DNA of 8,530 nucleotides from JAJECS01 sp034428595 (GTDB lineage Bacteria; Chloroflexota; UBA11872). The position numbers and the translations under genes were made by a program. Under the pieces are notes generated by a model. It had not been told where the DNA came from, ran no database searches, and worked only from the letters and a program-made list of their open reading frames with translations. The first letter of the stretch is position 1; every line of letters begins with the position of its first letter. Location of the stretch: contig DAOUHO010000033.1 of assembly GCA_034428595.1 (NCBI GenBank), forward strand, positions 1 through 8,530, read 5' to 3'. Of this stretch, positions 5,694 to 8,530 are shown in pieces.

Positions 5694-7555
5694 ATCCGGC
5701 GGTTGAGGACCATGGGGTCCGTTGCCGTCGTTTGCTCCGGCGTCTCGTCGCCGGGGAATCCGGTGGTGTAGAGCTGGTAGTAGAGCCCGCCGCCTTCCAG
5801 CAGCTCGTCGTGCCCGCCGCGCTCCACGATCTTCCCGTCCTGGAACACCAGGATCAGGTCCGCGCCCCGCACGGTCGCCAGCCGGTGGGCGATGACGAAC
5901 GACGTGCGTCCCGCCATCAACCGGTCGAGCCCGCGCTGGATGATCTGCTCGGTGTGGGCGTCCACGCTTGACGTGGCCTCGTCCAGGATCAGCAGGCGCG
6001 GGTCCGCCAGCAGCGCCCGGGCGAAGCAGATCAGCTGCCGCTGCCCCACCGAGAGCCGCGCCCCGCGCTCGCGCACGTCCGTCTCATAGGCCTCGGGCAG
6101 CCGCTCGATGAACTCGTGCGCCCCCACGGCCTCCGCCGCTTGCACGACCTGTTCATCGGTCGCGTAAGGCCGCGCGAAGGCGATGTTCTCGCGGATCGTG
6201 CCCGAGAACAGATAGCTGTCCTGCGGCACGATGCCCATCTGGCCGCGCAGCGAGTCCTGCGTCACCGAGTCCAGCGGCACGCCGTCGATGCGGATCGCGC
6301 CGCGGCGCGCCCCGTAGAAGCGAGCCAACAGGTTCACCGTCGTCGTCTTGCCGGCGCCTGTAGGCCCGACCAGGGCCACGCGCTGCCCGGGCGCGACGTC
6401 GAAGGAGATGTCGTGCAGGACATCCGTGCCGTTGTAGCCGAAGGTCACGCTGTCGAACTCCACCCGCCCCTGGATCTGCGGCAGCGCACGCGCGTCCGAG
6501 CGGTCCTCGACGTCCAGCGGCTCGTCGAGCAGCTCGAATATCTTCTCGCCCGCGGCCATGGTGGACTGCAATTGGTTGTAGAACCGCGTCAGCTGCTGGA
6601 TGGGGGTAAAGAAGCGCGCGATCAGCGCGATGAAGGCCGCCAGCGTGCCGATGCCCATCTCGCCGTTGATCACGAACATGCCGCCCACCACGATCACCAG
6701 CGCCGTCGCCAGCGCCGAGATCGTATCGACCACCGGGATGAACGCCGACACGATCGCTCCCGCGCGCACGCTGGCGTCCACGTTCTGCCGGTTGGTCCGC
6801 TCGAAGGCGGCGGCGTTGCGGTCCTCGCGCACGAATGATTGCGCGGTCTTCACCCCGTCGATGCTCTCCTGCAAGTTGCCGTAGACGTCGCCGACGGTCG
6901 AGCGCACCTGCCGAAACGCGTTCCGCGCCCAGTTGCTGAACACCCGGCTCGCCAGCCACATCAGCGGCATCACCGCCAGGGACACCAGCGCCAGCCGCCA
7001 GTCCAGCCCGAACATCATCCCGACGATGATCAGCAGCATCACCACGTCGCCCACCAGCGACGTCACGCCGAGCGTCACGAACTCGCTGATGACATCCACG
7101 TCGTTGGTGATGCGCGACATCACCGCGCCCAGCGGGTGCCGGCTGAAGTAGGAGAGCGACAGCCGCTGCAGCTTGGCGAACATGTCGTTGCGCAGCTGCC
7201 GCAGGCTCGCCTGTCCGATGGCCGCCGTGAGCAGCACCTGGAAGTAGTTGAGCGCCCACATCAGGCCCAGCGTCCCGATGTAGACCAGGCCGACGATCGC
7301 CAGCAGGCCGCCGTTGCCCAGACCGGGGTCGTCGCACGCCTGCACGCCGCCGCAAATGCCGTCGTCGATCCCGATCTTCAGCAGCAGCGGACCCGCGTTC
7401 GCCGCTGCCGCCGCCAGCACCACCAGCACGAGCACCACGGCCAGCCGCCGCCGGTGCGGCAGCAGGTAGGCCAGCAAGCGCCGTGCGATCCGGTGGTCAT
7501 AGGCCTTGGCGTCGTCGCCCATGCCCCCCAGCATCATGCGTCCCGCCATGCCCAT
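5684..7555 (-). CDS. ABC exporter half-transporter, TM288-like partner with degenerate signature (LSVGQ)
   Basis: This 623-aa protein has an N-terminal six-helix membrane domain (helices roughly at residues 38-56, 83-104, 163-183, 185-203, 270-297 and 300-318) followed by a nucleotide-binding domain. NBD motifs are Walker A GPTGAGKTT (397-405), Q-loop Q445, signature LSVGQ (501-505, where LSGGQ is usual), Walker B LLILDE (521-526, catalytic E526 present) and switch H557 in IAHR. It is thus competent for hydrolysis in its own Walker site but offers a defective signature to its partner. The adjacent upstream gene shows the complementary defect, so the two should form a heterodimeric multidrug or lipid-type exporter in the inner membrane (TM287/288, BmrCD and LmrCD class). 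Its ATG overlaps the upstream TAA (TAATG), with GGAGG in the leader. Two cysteines, C68 and C74, lie in the first external loop. Confidence 0.93.
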   Translation of the reverse strand: MGMAGRMMLGGMGDDAKAYDHRIARRLLAYLLPHRRRLAVVLVLVVLAAAAANAGPLLLKIGIDDGICGGVQACDDPGLGNGGLLAIVGLVYIGTLGLMWALNYFQVLLTAAIGQASLRQLRNDMFAKLQRLSLSYFSRHPLGAVMSRITNDVDVISEFVTLGVTSLVGDVVMLLIIVGMMFGLDWRLALVSLAVMPLMWLASRVFSNWARNAFRQVRSTVGDVYGNLQESIDGVKTAQSFVREDRNAAAFERTNRQNVDASVRAGAIVSAFIPVVDTISALATALVIVVGGMFVINGEMGIGTLAAFIALIARFFTPIQQLTRFYNQLQSTMAAGEKIFELLDEPLDVEDRSDARALPQIQGRVEFDSVTFGYNGTDVLHDISFDVAPGQRVALVGPTGAGKTTTVNLLARFYGARRGAIRIDGVPLDSVTQDSLRGQMGIVPQDSYLFSGTIRENIAFARPYATDEQVVQAAEAVGAHEFIERLPEAYETDVRERGARLSVGQRQLICFARALLADPRLLILDEATSSVDAHTEQIIQRGLDRLMAGRTSFVIAHRLATVRGADLILVFQDGKIVERGGHDELLEGGGLYYQLYTTGFPGDETPEQTTATDPMVLNRRMWM

Positions 7556-8530
7556 TAGTTCGCCCCTCCCTGCGTTGGGGCGGCGGGCGCCGCCTGAGCG
7601 TCACGCAGCTCCTCGGCCTCGGCCTCTTGGGTGAGCCACATGTCGCGGTAGAGCCCTTCCTGTTCGATCAGTTCCTCATGCGCCCCGCGCTGCACGATGC
7701 GTCCCTGTTCCAGCACGATGATCTCGGCGGTGTCGCGCACGCTGCGAATGCGTTGGCTGATGATCAGCGTGGTGCGGCCCCGCTGCGCCTCCGAGAGGGC
7801 TTCCTGGATCGCCCGCTCGGTCCAGGTGTCGACGCTCGAGGTCGACTCGTCGAGGACCAGGATGCGCGGGTCGAGCAGCAGCGCCCGCGCTATGGCAATG
7901 CGCTGCTTTTGGCCGCCGGACAGCGTGACGCCGCGCTCGCCCACGGACGTCGCGTAGCCCTGGGGCAGGCCGGCAATGAAGTCGTGAATCTGCGCGGCGC
8001 GGGCCGCCGCCTCGACCTGCTCGTCGGTGGCGCCCGGGCGACCGTAGGCAATGTTCTCGCGAATGCTGGTGGCAAAGACGAATGGCTCTTGATGCACGAT
8101 GCCGATCTGCCCGCGCAGCGACGCCAGGCGGGCCTGCCGAACGTCCACGTCGTCGACCAGCACGCGTCCGGCCGAGGGGTCGTAGAAGCGCGGCAACAGG
8201 TTGATGATGGTGCTCTTGCCCGAGCCGGTGCCGCCCACGATGCCGAGCGCCTCGCCGGGCCGCACACGGAACGACAGGTCGTCCAGCACCTGCTGGCCCT
8301 CGTACTCAAACGTCACGCCGTCGAATCGCAATTCGCCACGTACGTCGTCGAACGCCACCGCGTCGGCGGCCTCCTGGACCTCCGAGTGCTCGTCCAGCAC
8401 CTCGAAGATGCGCGTGCCCGAGGCCACCGCGCGGGCAAAGCTGTTAATGGTCATGCCCAGCATCCGCACCGGCATCATCAGCAGGAGCAGATAGGTGTTG
8501 AACGCCACCAGGGCGCCGATCGTCGCCTCG
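7555..8530 (-). CDS. ABC exporter half-transporter, TM287-like partner (5' end beyond right edge)
   Basis: The frame stays open to the right edge. The visible 324 residues begin EATIGALVAFNTYLLLLMMP, which is the last part of an exporter membrane domain (helices 5-6), so the true start lies outside the window. The GTG at 8508 is internal. The NBD (fragment numbering) has Walker A GGTGSGKST (99-107), Q-loop Q147, a canonical signature LSGGQ (203-207), Walker B ILVLDE (223-228) and IISQR at the switch position, with Q259 where His is usual. Loss of the switch His marks the degenerate ATP site of heterodimeric exporters, yet the Walker B Glu (E228), often Asp in that class, is kept. The C-terminal tail (about 301-324) is rich in Glu, Ala and Pro. 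The stop TAA overlaps the ATG of the partner gene by one base, indicating translational coupling and matched synthesis. Confidence 0.92.
   Translation of the reverse strand, partial: EATIGALVAFNTYLLLLMMPVRMLGMTINSFARAVASGTRIFEVLDEHSEVQEAADAVAFDDVRGELRFDGVTFEYEGQQVLDDLSFRVRPGEALGIVGGTGSGKSTIINLLPRFYDPSAGRVLVDDVDVRQARLASLRGQIGIVHQEPFVFATSIRENIAYGRPGATDEQVEAAARAAQIHDFIAGLPQGYATSVGERGVTLSGGQKQRIAIARALLLDPRILVLDESTSSVDTWTERAIQEALSEAQRGRTTLIISQRIRSVRDTAEIIVLEQGRIVQRGAHEELIEQEGLYRDMWLTQEAEAEELRDAQAAPAAPTQGGAN

Noticed and set aside
6153..7355. A 400-codon minus-strand frame inside the exporter gene
   Set aside because: It overlaps the exporter gene in another frame on the same strand, with Arg/Gly/Ala-rich low-information sequence. 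The exporter frame has all NBD motifs.
1..8530. Search for CRISPR arrays, tRNA or rRNA genes, integrase or transposase genes and attachment-site repeats
   Set aside because: No regularly spaced direct repeats, tRNA-like cloverleaf, rRNA stretch or recombinase motif was seen by reading both strands. The only repeats are the short palindromes listed.

Overview
The window is dense, GC-rich bacterial chromosome with Shine-Dalgarno leaders (GGAGG-type), some GTG starts, one stop/start overlap and short palindromic intergenic repeats. Nothing in it is diagnostic of a phylum. The gene content (a heterodimeric multidrug-type ABC exporter, a CehA/McbA PHP protein, GH10-like proteins of the kind seen in environmental genomes) and the style of the repeats fit an uncultured environmental lineage. 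Chloroflexota is my best guess, at low confidence. No rRNA, tRNA, CRISPR array, phage gene or transposase was seen.

Layout. At 1-220, on the minus strand, lies the 5' part of an isoprenylcysteine carboxyl methyltransferase-like membrane protein that runs off the left edge. A 177-base gap follows and holds a composite palindromic repeat. From 398 to 2407 on the minus strand are two genes, a divergent transaldolase-family protein followed by a CehA/McbA-type PHP metallohydrolase, separated by 54 bases with a hairpin repeat. Divergent from them, from 2580 to 4727 on the plus strand, are a GH10-like TIM-barrel protein and, 21 bases later, a VOC (glyoxalase-fold) protein. A small membrane-anchored coiled-coil protein (4828-5076) follows on the plus strand. 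Facing it on the minus strand is a tightly packed operon: two ABC exporter half-transporters (the first truncated at the right edge) and a GNAT acetyltransferase.

How the genes may work together. The two ABC genes overlap by one base and carry complementary defects in the NBD motifs: Gln replaces the switch His in one, and LSVGQ replaces LSGGQ in the other. That is the pattern expected of a heterodimer with one degenerate ATP site. The GNAT protein is probably translated from the same transcript. The divergent block 398-4727 looks like a small uncharacterised catabolic locus: a cytoplasmic glycosidase-like protein, an aldolase or transaldolase, a metal-dependent hydrolase and a VOC enzyme. 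The most interesting point there is that the transaldolase-family protein keeps the Schiff-base lysine and the TTNP motif but appears, by eye alignment, to lack several residues that classical transaldolases use for catalysis and phosphate binding. Its substrate may therefore differ. No clearly new defence or mobile system is visible.
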